21,405 nucleotides of DNA. It comes from Coptodactyla brooksi (lineage: Eukaryota; Arthropoda; Insecta; Coleoptera; Scarabaeidae). Below, piece by piece: positions 1-12,400 of this stretch; position 1 is the first letter of the stretch, and the number at the start of each line of letters is the position of its first letter. The notes under the pieces are model-generated. The model worked only from the letters and a program-made list of their open reading frames with translations, had not been told where the DNA came from and searched no databases. Both the position numbers and the translations under genes were made by a program. The stretch spans positions 1 to 21,405 of the forward strand of contig JAWQRM010000571.1 of NCBI GenBank assembly GCA_033557675.1, written 5' to 3'.

Positions 1-7
1 GTTTTAG

Positions 8-3000
8 ATAGCTAACTTTCATAACACAATTGGAGATAAAATGATTATGTCACAACGTCCAATGATGTTAGCGAGTGCGGTTAATTTATCAAAACTAGTG
101 CAAGAGGAGGAAGTTGTATATTGGGCTGATGTAAATTTGGTTGAGAAGTACATACATAAGTTAAAGGATGCAGTTGAAAAATTGTCCAATGAGAATAACA
201 TGTTGACCAGCTTTCATAATCAAGTTATCGTAAAGGTAAATGCATTATGGAGAATCCCTGACTTTTGGAAGGAAAATCAATGCAAAAGTTTAACGAAGTT
301 TAAGGTGGTCATTTAGAATCTGCCTAACTACTTTGCATATTGTTATATGGCATACTATTACTCGAAATTTAAATATCTGTAGATTTCTGGTCTCAGTCTG
401 GATACATATTATTAGCCGACTAATCCTAATCGATTTATTGATCTAATTAGTCTCTTATGCTATGCCAAAATGAAAAGGACACTTGTATCAATTTGGAAAT
501 GCATTCCTCTTAGATACAATGACAGCTTCATCAATAGGATATATACAGACTTTTGGAAGTACAGAAATACAAGGGTTGTAAGTTTTGTTCTATAAGAGTC
601 GTAAGTCAAGTTAATTATAAGTATGAGCTGTGTAAGCCCAATTGTCACTATTTCTTGTTGTTGCATTGGTACAGTCGTCCCTAACATGTTTTGAATGTTA
701 CATTTGGCAAATCTTCTATCAATTAAACTTTTTTTTTGTCTTTTTTGTTCTTCTTTTGGTTGTCTTCTATGAAATGATTATGAACAATCGCTAAATCTCT
801 ATCACTGAGATTGCTGATGATGTTGTGTGAGATGTGTGGCAGCAAAATTGGTCTTCAATTGTCTCCTATACATTTAGTTTTTATTATAGTGTTCTGTTTT
901 GTCTTTTTTGCCTATGGATTTGCTCCTTGGAGCATTCAGTTTGCTATGATGACATAACATGTTTGTTGATGCAATGATTATGATTTTCACGATCATAATT
1001 CTTAAGAGAGATTGGTATGAAAGTTGTAATGTAACATTTCGATTTATTATAGGGAAGTTAATAAATCCTGTGCTGTCATTATCACATTATCGGTATTTTT
1101 GTTTTGCATAAAATTACTGCTTTGTAGTATGACTGATTTTGGCTATTCCGGTTATTCCCACTTTCTCTATCCTAAATAAAACTGTATGTTTTCAGATAAG
1201 AGAATTGGAAAATGTTGACTTAATCAAGCACTATCAGCGCTGGAAAGATACCACAAAATCTATACGGGAAATTATGGTTCAGGTACAAAATAAAGGATTC
1301 AAATCGATGCAAAATTGGAAAATCGATCTGGATAAGCAACTGGGAAAAGTATTAGAGATGCAGTACTTGAAAAGCTTGAGTACAGTTCATCTCTATCTTC
1401 CTGAAATATATACAGATTTAATATACCGCGAAAACCTATTAGTTTATTCGCCAGATGAAAATGTCCTGAAAGAAAAATATGACTTGCAACTTAAGAGGTT
1501 TTTGGATATACCAAGAACTTTCCGTGGTATCTCAGAAACTGTAGAATACTTTGCTAATATAATTGACAAATCAAAATATGAAATCGATAAAGTAAATAAA
1601 AACACAGATGAATTATTTGAACAGCTACAATCAGTTTCAAATCATTGGAAGTCATGGTTAACATTGGAAGCGTTAGATACCACAAAGTTAAGCGTTTGGC
1701 AGGATTGGGATTTGCATTTTAGAGCATCAAAAGTTTTTGGACAAGAGATTGCAAAACTACCAAGGTATGTGTAGTTTCAATAACTGATAATTGTTTTCAG
1801 TAGATTGACTGGTTTTCGACATAATTTTATTGACTTCAGCACTGAAGAACGTGTTGGTTGTTTCATTATTGGATTATCCAGACTTCGTTCAGATTTAGAA
1901 TCACACAATAGAAGTTACTGGGATACTTTAAGAGTATCGCTGAAAGATTCTGTAGTTCAAGATGTTGTTAAACTCCAGCTTTATGTGGATAACTCCACTG
2001 CTACATTAAATAGACAACCTGTAACTATGGAACAGATTGGTGAAGCTGATGCTTCACATGCAAATATGTTACGTGATCGACCAGAGGTAAGCTGCAGTAA
2101 ATTAGTTGTTTGCAGTATTATATTATGTAAGTATAAATTTGAATAACCCTTACTCTTTAAATAGTATTGAAGGTCACCTGGAAGTCTAATATTCTTCACC
2201 CTTTGTTTGCTACACTTCTGGCAGTGAAGCTATTTTACATTCTCTCATCATACGTTCTCCCTTTAAACAATACATAATAATAATAATATCCTGATTAACA
2301 GATTTATTAACAATGTTTTGCTTTAATGTCACGTAACTGTATCATAAGATCATTGATTACATATACGAGGGTGGTTTAATTTCAAGTAAGGTAACAAGCC
2401 CTCTGATGGGACTGCTCTGGAAATATGTCCTAGTGTTGCACTACAACGCTCGACCACACACGGGGGTATTGGAACATCCACCATACAGCCCGGACCTCGC
2501 ACTAAGTAATTTGCATCTCTCCGGACCGTTGAAGAAGCACCTGGGAGCTTGACATTTTAGAACCGACAATTTCAGTCGACATTTCAAGCCCCACAATCTG
2601 GACACTGATTTCTTCTATGCTGATTTCATTATGTTGGTGTATGAATGGAACAAATGCTTTGACAACGATGGTAACTATGTGGAGAAGTGATATGTACCAG
2701 TATCTTATCATGTTGTGTATCTCATTGAATTTGTGAATAAAATTTTTCTCCCAGAGGGCTTGTTATAAGGTAACAAATAATAAAATAATTAAAATACTAA
2801 TGTAACAACCAAAAGGTGTATATATCTTATTGTAAAACTAAAAACTTGCCATAATACTTTTATATAATGACATGAGTTGTATTGCAAAACAGATGGAAGA
2901 TTTATATATGTCAATGTGCATGAAGACCAATACATTAGCCACGTGGAATCGAGAACAAATAGACTCTGCAGTTAGACTTCAAGCAGCATGGGATAGACTT

Positions 3001-3483
3001 AGTGGCTTATTAGAGAACCACAAACATATCATATCTAAACAGGTACAGAATTAACACTACCATCTCTTCTCAGTAAATAACCATAGAAAATACGTTCATA
3101 GGTTGAAACTGTGAAGACCACGTTAAATATTGCAACCGAAAATTTGCATAGAGAGTTAGAAAGATTTGAAGCAAAATGGGATCAAGTGAAACCACGACCA
3201 CATTCAGGACAAATAGCTACAGACTCCTTAGGTGATCTCAATAACTATTTAACCAATATTAAAGAAAAGAGATCCCAGTTTAATTTACTAACTGAACAAG
3301 AAGCTAAAATAAAGTAAGTGTAAACATTTTTGCCAACAACTAATGAGTAATTTGGACACAATTTTAGAGAGGATTACCAAAAGTTCAATTTAGAAATTCC
3401 GGATTTTTCATTAGCAGATGCCATTGATTTGGATTTGAAAAACCTTGAGGACACTTGGTCCTTGTTTGAAGATTTTAATACAG
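8..3483 (+). CDS. DYNC2H1: DYNC2H1 exons 1-6: distal tail and stem
   Basis: Exons 8-235, 1196-1764, 1801-2086, 2893-3042, 3102-3313 and 3368-3483. The first exon opens after an acceptor AG at 6-7, so only 7 nt of the preceding intron are visible. Landmarks shared with vertebrate DYNC2H1 are NTIGDKM and SQRPMML (exon 1), a QRWKD motif followed by the LPEI and IPRTFRG stretches (exon 2), MEQIGEAD (exon 3), RFEAKWDQVKP (exon 5) and EIPDFSLADAI (exon 6). By analogy with the family this part dimerises and binds intermediate and light-intermediate chains; there is no catalytic motif here. The intron between exons 2 and 3 is only 36 nt. Exons 3 and 4 are separated by a mariner relic. Confidence 0.93.
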
Positions 3484-6400
3484 GTGCGACTTCTAATGTT
3501 AGATTATAGAAAATGCTACATTTTATAATTTTTTTATCTTTTCAGACTTGGAAAAGTTAAGTAATGAAGAGTGGATTGTTTTCCGCAAAAAAATTTATAA
3601 ATTTGAAGAATTTTTATTTGAATGGCAGACAAAATTACAGAAAATGGAATCAACAGCTTTAACGACTCGACTTCTAAAAGAAACACAAAAGTTCCAAGAT
3701 ATGCTCCCTGCTTTAAAATTAGTCCGAGGTGAAGATTTCATGGATACTCACTGGATAGAAGTCTACGCCATTTTGGGAATCGCTCCAAAATCAATTGATA
3801 TGTTATACCTTAAAGATTTTTTGCACTTACCAAATTTTATGGAAAAATCTAAAGATTTGCAATTAATCTGCAAGAAAGCTGCTGGCGAAATTATAGTTCG
3901 ACAAGCTTTAGCAGAGTTAGACCAGTGGGAAGTCCAATCTCGTTTTATTCTTACCGAACACATGGACACAAACAAAAAAATCGTGTACTTAATCAAAGAT
4001 TTTAAAGAAATTTTGAACAAAATTGGTGACAATCAGAGCTTGCTGCAATCAGTGAAGAACTCTGCGGATTTTGAAAGTTTTTATGAACGAGCTGCTATTT
4101 GGGAAAACAAACTATCTGATTTGGATTATTACTTAACTAATTTGTCACAAATACAAAGAAAGTGGGTTTATTTGGAGCCAATATTTGGAATAGGTACTTT
4201 AATACATGAAAAATCACGGTTTGAACGTTTGGATAAGGACTTCAGAAACCTATTAAAATTTATACGTGATGATTCAAGAGTTTGTTCCCTATGTAGATAT
4301 ATTAACATACGATCATTATTAGAAAATTTACAAGATCAATTGGCAAGATGTCAGAAGAGTTTAGACAATTTTCTAGCAGTAAGTAAACTTGTTACTCATG
4401 TAATATTTAATCGCATAATTGGTTTGGAGTATGAGAGATATTTTCATGCTCATTTGCCTTTTCCATTACTCGCTCACAAAACTCCATCCTTCGAATATTA
4501 TCCTCCGGAAAAATCTCTTGAGTTTTACCGACTTTATAACACTTGTAGCCGTGCTTGTGCAAAACACTCAGTACGCTCTGATAATAGTTTGTCTAGCGGG
4601 AGCGGGCCTGTATAAATAAATCGTGGCAATCGCTTGCAGACCAGCCACCTTAATACCACTTGATAAGTTGTAATTTTTCTTCAGCGGTGTGCACACCCAT
4701 TTCTTTTAATTATGTTCACTGGAAATAGATGCGCTCTTTATGGTAAACAACTGAATAATGCCCGTAATTCCCGCAATGTCGTCAGATCGGGAATATGATG
4801 AAGTGGAGATAATGCATAACGCGTATTTGCTATAGCCCCCACTATGCGTCTCACTTTAACACTTATTGTGGGCACAGCTTAAGAGTCCTATGGTGCGAGA
4901 TTTTATCATCGTACTGTAACCTAATTTTATCATATAGATAAGTTTTAAGCTTACCATTTCAATGTTGAATGAACACTTATTCAATGAACTAAAGCATCCA
5001 ATATGTAATTTACTAATAGCCAACATGACTTGTGAAATAAAGTTGCAGGCCAGAGGGGTATGATAACTTCAATGGGTAAACTTTTATTTCTGCTAAACGA
5101 CAGGTCTGGTTTTCATCGCTCCTGATGATGCTAAGTTGGTTAGCAAAGTATGCATCAAGCAGTTATTGTTCCCTTTTGGTGTAGTGACATTGTTTAACTT
5201 TGTTACAAAAGGTTAAAGGTTTAAAAAAGGTTCCAAATCCACATCTTTATTATTGTTCGGATTATTAACTCTGTGTTCAGGTTCTTCTGTTTCTAGACTG
5301 TATTTTTGATAGCTACATTATTAAAATCCCATCAATTGTAGGTTGTTTTGTTCCTGATTTATACATAAAAGTTAGATTTATTGCTTAAATATTTCTTAGT
5401 GAAAAAGTCTAAAATTTCAGGGCAATAAGTGCAATCTGTAAGATATTTTTCTTCAGGTATTCAAGTTTATAAGCTTTTTTCATGCTTTTTTCAGGAGAAA
5501 AGAAATAGTTTTCCACGATTTCTATTTCTCGGTGATGATGACCTGTTAGAGATTGTTGGTCAGTCGACAAAGACAAGCGTGATTCAATCACATTTGAAAA
5601 AATTATTTGCTGGCATACACAGTATTCAATTTGATGAATCAGAGCAATCCATCGTCGCCATCCAATCTCTGGAAGGAGAAGTTGTAGTTTTATCTGAAGC
5701 AGTGGATATTGGAAAACCTGTCGAAGTAATTTATTCTACAAACACGTTGATTTAATAAAATTAATATTTTAATTTAATAAAAAAAAATTGTAGGTGTGGA
5801 TGAGCAATTTGGTTATGTCAATGCAAAAAACTTTAAAGCAGTTGCTCGGAGATTGCTTGAACGGTAATCAAAGTCTTGATCCTAGGAAGTATCCATCTCA
5901 AATACTGTGTTTTGCTGGTTCTATCATGTTTACGACAAAATGTGAACAGGCTATATCTAGTATGACGTTACCTGGTTTATTGGCTAAATATAAAGTGATT
6001 ATGAGTTTTTATATTTCATGATACACAGAAAAATGTTGATTGTGTCTTTTTCAGTCGCAGTTAGATTATTACACGTCTACCGACAAAAATGAACCTCAGG
6101 ATACAGATGTTGAATGTGAAATTTTGAATTTGAAATTAAAAGCATCCATATTAGACACTATTCATCAGATTTCAGTTATAGAGGATTTAATTAATGAAAA
6201 CGTAACAAAAACATCCGATTGGGCATGGCAAAAACAATTGAGATACTATTGGATTAATGGAAATGTTTTAATCAAAATGGCAAATGCTGAAATGGAATAT
6301 TCTTATGAGTACTTAGGTAATGGTCAAAAATTAGTGAGAACGCCACTGACGGATAGATGCTTCTTAACTCTCACTCAAGTAACGAGAAAACAAAAAAATC

Positions 6401-9400
6401 AGCGAGGATTGCCATTACTTCAAATTATTATGTTTTAGGGTATGTACTTAGGGATGGGTGGAAATCCTTATGGACCAGCAGGAACTGGCAAGACAGAATC
6501 AGTTAAGGCTTTAGGATCTTTACTTGGAAGACAAGTACTTGTTTTCAATTGCGATGAAGTATAAGCAAATCCATTTTTTTAAATAAAACTATTAAAAAAC
6601 TATATTACTTTTAGGGTATAGATGCCTCATCTATGGGAAGAATATTATCAGGACTAGTTAAGACAGGAGCATGGGGTTGCTTTGACGAGTTCAATCGATT
6701 AGATGAAGCTACATTGTCCACAATCAGCATGTATATTCAACCAATACAAACAGCTTTGAAAGAAAAGAAAAACAGTGTTGTTTTACTAGATCAAGAAGTA
6801 TGTGCATACTGTAAGTTAAAAGCTAACCTGACAGTTCTTGTTTTTAATCTTTAGATGCAACTGAACAACCACTGTGGAATATTTGTCACGCTGAATCCTG
6901 CAGGTGGCAGTTATGGTGGTAGAAACAAACTTCCAGATAATTTAAAGCAATTATTTCGACCTATTTTGATGAGTCAACCAGACCACGAACAAATTGCTAG
7001 AACGTTACTGCGTGCTGATGGATTTAAGAATGCTGGTGTAATTGCGAAGAAATTAGTTGAAATTTTTAATCTATCTAGGTAATTTTCTATTAGTTTATTG
7101 TAACATGCACATTCCTGCATTTTCTTTTGCATTCTAGCCAACTTTTAAGCAAACAACATCATTATGACTGGGGTTTAAGAGCGCTAAAAACAGTTTTAAT
7201 CAGTTGTGGGCAGTATATGAAACAAGAAGCAAGTGTAAAGCAAGAAGATGAATTTAGTCTCATTGTTAAAGCTCTGCGAATGGACACCATTTCGAAATTA
7301 ACACTTAGCGACAGCAAAAAAATTGATGCTTTGATCAGAGATGTTTTCCCAACAGTTTCTTATGATATCGGCGACCACCAGCGCTTATGGAACATTTTAA
7401 AGTCAAGCTGTAATGACCTTGAATTGCATATAAATTCAAGACAAGTAATAATATCCAGATTGACTTTGTCAATTGACTGTTTACGTTTTTGAAATTTATT
7501 TCTAGTTAGAAAAATGTGTTGAATTATACCAGCAACTTCAACAAAGGATGGGAGTTGCTATTGTTGGCCCGTCATGCTCAGGAAAAAGCGCAGTACGAAA
7601 TATATTATTTCATGCAAGTGATAAAAAACTGATTGATGATAATGTTGCTTTTGTAACAGCTTTTTTTACAGGCACTGAACAAAATGGGGAAAACTCTTAA
7701 ACAAAAACCGTTTAATCCAAAGTCATTATCAAGAACACAACTTCTTGGACAAATAGATATTGATACCAGACAATGGACTGATGGCATTTTACCAATGTAT
7801 AGCTTACAAGTGACGTCCGAGCCTTCAGACATTTGGTCGTGGATTGTCTGTGATGGTGATATTGATCCTGAATGGGTAGAGTCTTTAAATTCGGTTCTTG
7901 ATGACAATAGACTCTTATCATTACCCTCCGGATGGAGAATACAATTTGGGCCAAACGTTAATTTTATTTTTGAAACTCATGAATTGAAAAATGCATCACC
8001 TGCCACAGTATCTCGTATGGGAATTGTATTTCTTGAAAGTAAAGATAATCATGTTAAAGATGTACTTGAATGTGATATTAGGAATTTAGATACAACTGGA
8101 GTTTTTGGAAATTATATGAACGACTATTTTTACAAAGGTATACCTAATACAAACATTTATTTTGTAGTAATGTTGGTTAATTTCAGCTATTGATTGGGTG
8201 CAAAATAATTGTGAACTCATCATAAGCAGATCTGTTATTGCTTTAGCAAGAACAGCTTTATCACAAATAAAAGTATCTTGCACCAAACCGGAGTTTACAG
8301 TTAATTTAATTTGTGGTTTAGCGTGCCAAGTAAATGAAGAATCTAAAGAAGTGGTGGCCCAACATGTATAATTCTTTGTTACGCAGAGTGGGCCCTTGAC
8401 AATCTAAAATTATGTTTGAGATGTCTGAGATATTTATTAATAGATTATTACAGTCTCAACAATATTTCTGACACCAACAATACGTTTTGCAGAAAGAGAT
8501 AAATCCATTTAGATTTGTACATAAGATTAGAAATTTCAGGGCCAACTTTGCATCATTTCTAGTTAATCACATAATCTGCTCTTAACAAAGTACAATTTCC
8601 AGATTTTTGACTTAGTAGATGAAATTCCTCCGAAGTATTTTACTAACTTATACTTTAATGAACAAGGAAATATAGATAATTACATAACAAAACAAATTGT
8701 CACCCATACAAACGATAAATTAATCATAACAGCAGATGTAGCGCTAGCAATTAATTGTATGGGCAAATGGTTGATTCCAGGGAAAGAGAAACATTTTCTA
8801 TTAGTAGGTCCACATGGCTCTGCAAAAAGGTGCATTGAGTTTCTAGCGTTAAGTTGAAGACATACTTTACAAATGAAATTTTAGTTTAATTTTAGAACAG
8901 TTAATAAAAGAGAGATCTGATACTGATGTAGCGACTGTACATTGCAGTGCCTATAGTACACCAGAATATTTAATACATAAACTAAAACAGGTGATATAAA
9001 ATGGTAGTAGTGTGCAAAAAAGCTGATACTGCTCGTTTTTACAGCACTGTATAGTTGTGAGCAGTAACAAGGGGCGTGTATATAAACCTAAGAAGGGACA
9101 TGTGGTTATTTACTTTAAAAACATGCATTTACTAAAACCGGACAAGTGGGGAACAAATATGATGGTGGAATTCTTACAACAGGTAAGATATTTTAAATGT
9201 TGCATAATACCTTCAGTGTTTTAGATACAAGAAGCATATAAATGCAAAAAATAAAAAATAATATTCAGTTTCGAATTTTGAAGTGGAACAGCCTATATTT
9301 TTATACAAATTGTTACATGTCAAGTAAATTGACTTGATCTCTCATGATATGTTTTTTTCATTGTTCTTATAATGAATGTAAATTCCTTGTTCTGTAGATT

Positions 9401-12400
9401 GTTGGGAAAAATTTCAGGCAAATATAGATCCAGAAATGCTTCTTTAGTAGCCTTGAGAAGCAATGATGACTTTTTAACTAATAACACAGCGTGCACATTG
9501 AGGAGTTGCGTTTTCTAACATTTTAACAAGTTATTTTCAATAATTTTTTCAGAAAAGAATATGTTTTTCTAAAATGTCGCTGGGGTACTAGTTTCTGAGA
9601 AAGGAAAAGATAATTCGAACTAAATTAGTCTTTAATGGATTACAAGTTATTTAAAGAAAAATTACGTGAATTGTTTTTGTAAATTTCTGAAAAAAATTAC
9701 TTTTATCTTCAAAAGTAGGATATTACCCCCTGAAAATCAAGCAGTTTTGATGTATTTAAACGAGATCGAGAAATAATATATTCTAACACCTAACTTATTA
9801 CCATGTATAACTAAAATAGAAGCGATGCTCATAAATAAATAATAAAATTTAATTCACGCTGCTAATGATGGCCCCTACACAAAAATACTGATACTTAATG
9901 CAACATTTCAATTAATATTAGTGATAAGTGGTTCAAACATGTAGTTCGGCATTTTACACTTGGTCCCTTTAAGAGACATGCTTGACATTTGTGTTTCCAG
10001 TTCATTTATCCTTATTTGACTCTCAATCACCTTCGTCTTAAGTTTACAGATCTCATGTTTGTATTCCGTATCTGTTGACTTTATTTGGTTGTTGGCCGAA
10101 TCAATTTTATCAACCGCATATTCTTTAAAGCATTCGTACTTTTGTTCAATGTTCTGCACTGTTTCCTCCCATCTGTGAAGATGTTTCCGCAGAGATTGCT
10201 CATTCTTTTCTAAGCCATCTATAATTTCCTTGGCCTTGTCATATTTTATACTTAAAGCGTGATAATTTTCTTCTAAGGCACTTAACATTTCCTGCAAAGC
10301 ATCCCTTTCGGCTATTACGATTTTATGCTCTTCTATAAATCGTTGTAGCGTATACTCATAATTTTTAAGTACACTCAGCATATCTCTGGTGTACTTTCTC
10401 CGATTCATTTCCTCTTTCAACAATGCATTTTCTACCTTTAACCTTATTATTTCATCTGCATCATGAGTGCATGTCTTGAAGTCCTCCTTCGGTTCTGTAT
10501 TGTGGGCCTAAATGAAGAATACATGAAGTAAGATGATTGAAATAAGATGGCATTATTTCACCATTTACTGTAGGTGATGTTATCAAATGATTGGGTCTTA
10601 ACAGAGCACGAACCTATGTCTTTTAAATGGTGTTTGTTATGTGTAAGGTTTTGGACATCGGATTATCGCTCGGGAGTTATCACAACAACCCGTTTTGTTT
10701 AAAAAAACTTGAGGTGATTTATTCAGCAAATAAACAAATTTTAATTTTGTATCATTCATCAACGACCACCATTTAAACGACAGCTATATTATTTGTTAAA
10801 TATATTTTGGCAACTATTTAGGTTCTTCAATTTACTGATTTTATTAGAAATATGCAAAAAGGACATACCTTCATAATGTCAGTATAAATGTACTTTACGA
10901 GGCTCACAATAGGTATGCAGAGGTACACAATGAGTAACGGCAGAAACGCATAGTTGTAGAATACAGAGTGGTTGGTATTTTCAGGATCACTAATGATTTT
11001 GGACCACTTGCAGGTCATTGTTTATGAAGGATTCTTCACCGAGACGTTGGAATGGGTTGGACTCGTTAATGTTACCGTCGTTGGCACTATGTCCACAGCT
11101 AATACTATATCCATGAGGCTCTCTTCAGTAATGCATGTCTATGGTCTCGGGTAAGTCCCACATAATTTTCCATTTACTGTGCCAGATATGTCAAACAACT
11201 GTTTGTTGTCATGGTTATACTGCTAGAATCTGGATAAAATATGATCCAATGGCCTTCAGAAACCCATTTATTGTTATTTGATTGAAAAAATCATTATTTT
11301 TGTTTGACAGTACTGGTGAAGAGTTACATTTACATTTTAGACTGTTTTTTATTCCATAAATCATTTCAAATTAGCATAAGAGTTATTAGCATAAGAGATT
11401 TAAAAGTGAAATTATTTTTGCCCAGTAAATGTTATTTACTATACCACAGAAATCTTGTATTGTCTTAATAAAAATAAATATTGGTTTTCATTTGGCTTTG
11501 GCTCTTGTGTACTCCATATACTTTATATTGGTTATTTGGTATAAATGTGCTGTTCATAAACTTGACATGATTGAACACCAACACTAAGGTATAATAATTT
11601 ATTCATTTAGGTACATAATACCATAAGATAATAAGCACCCACAGATGTAAGAAAATGAAATACATAAGAACAGTAATTCTAGAAAACTTTGATCTGCTAA
11701 AATAAACGCAACACCTTGCAGTCAAATTGTCAGTGCTTTTTGATTTTTTCATAAACTCTGTACATTCTCCTTTTATATTTTGTTTATCTGTGAGCACTTC
11801 GTGATACTCTTTCCTGATTTTCTCTAATTGTAATTTTAAAACATTCTTCTCTGTAGAAATTGTCTCCAAAGCATTTTGTTTGGAAATTAAAGCATCAGTT
11901 AGGGATTGTACTCTCACAGTTAAATCAAATTTCTCTTCCGATTTGTTCATTGTCTCCTTTAAAATTTCATATTCTTTGGTTTTTTCTCATATAATTTAAT
12001 TTGCTTATTTAGTTCGGATGATAAGGCTTTTATCTCATCGCTTTTTGCTTGATTCTCATTTTCAACTAATATCCTAATTTTTCGTTCACCTTCTAAGTTA
12101 TTTTGCAAACTCCGTAAAGAGGTGTCATTTGTGCTTTGTAATATTTTGTATTCGTTTTGTAGATTATTGAAATTTTGTGTTAAAGTTTGAACTTTCTGTG
12201 ATAAGATGTTGCTTAATTCTTCAAAATACTCCACTTTTTTCTGAAGACTTTCATTTACATTATTTGGAATTTCCTGTGTAGTAAAACTGTCTTTATCATG
12301 CAATGCCCTGTGTACTTTCTTTTTGTAATCCTGCATTTCATTTTCAACAGACAGTACACATTCTTTGGCTTGTTGTAATTGGTTCCTTAAATTTTCATTT

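Noticed and set aside
460..687. A 75-codon minus-strand open frame in intron 1
   Set aside because: No motif, no start context and no splice partner; the length is within chance for AT-rich DNA with this many frames.
4379..4615. Continuation of exon 7 coding into the following sequence
   Set aside because: The frame is open, but the GTAAGT donor at 4379 joins in frame to 5495 and restores the dynein linker; the open stretch is the complement of a transposase relic.
7614..7619. Use of the GT at 7617 as the donor of intron 15
   Set aside because: It shifts exon 16 out of frame and reaches a stop in about ten codons; the GC donor at 7614 keeps frame and homology.
8885..8895. The second AG at 8894-8895 as acceptor for exon 19
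   Set aside because: With the exon 18 end in phase 2 it leads to a stop shortly after; the AG at 8883-8884 gives KSLILEQLIKERSD in frame.
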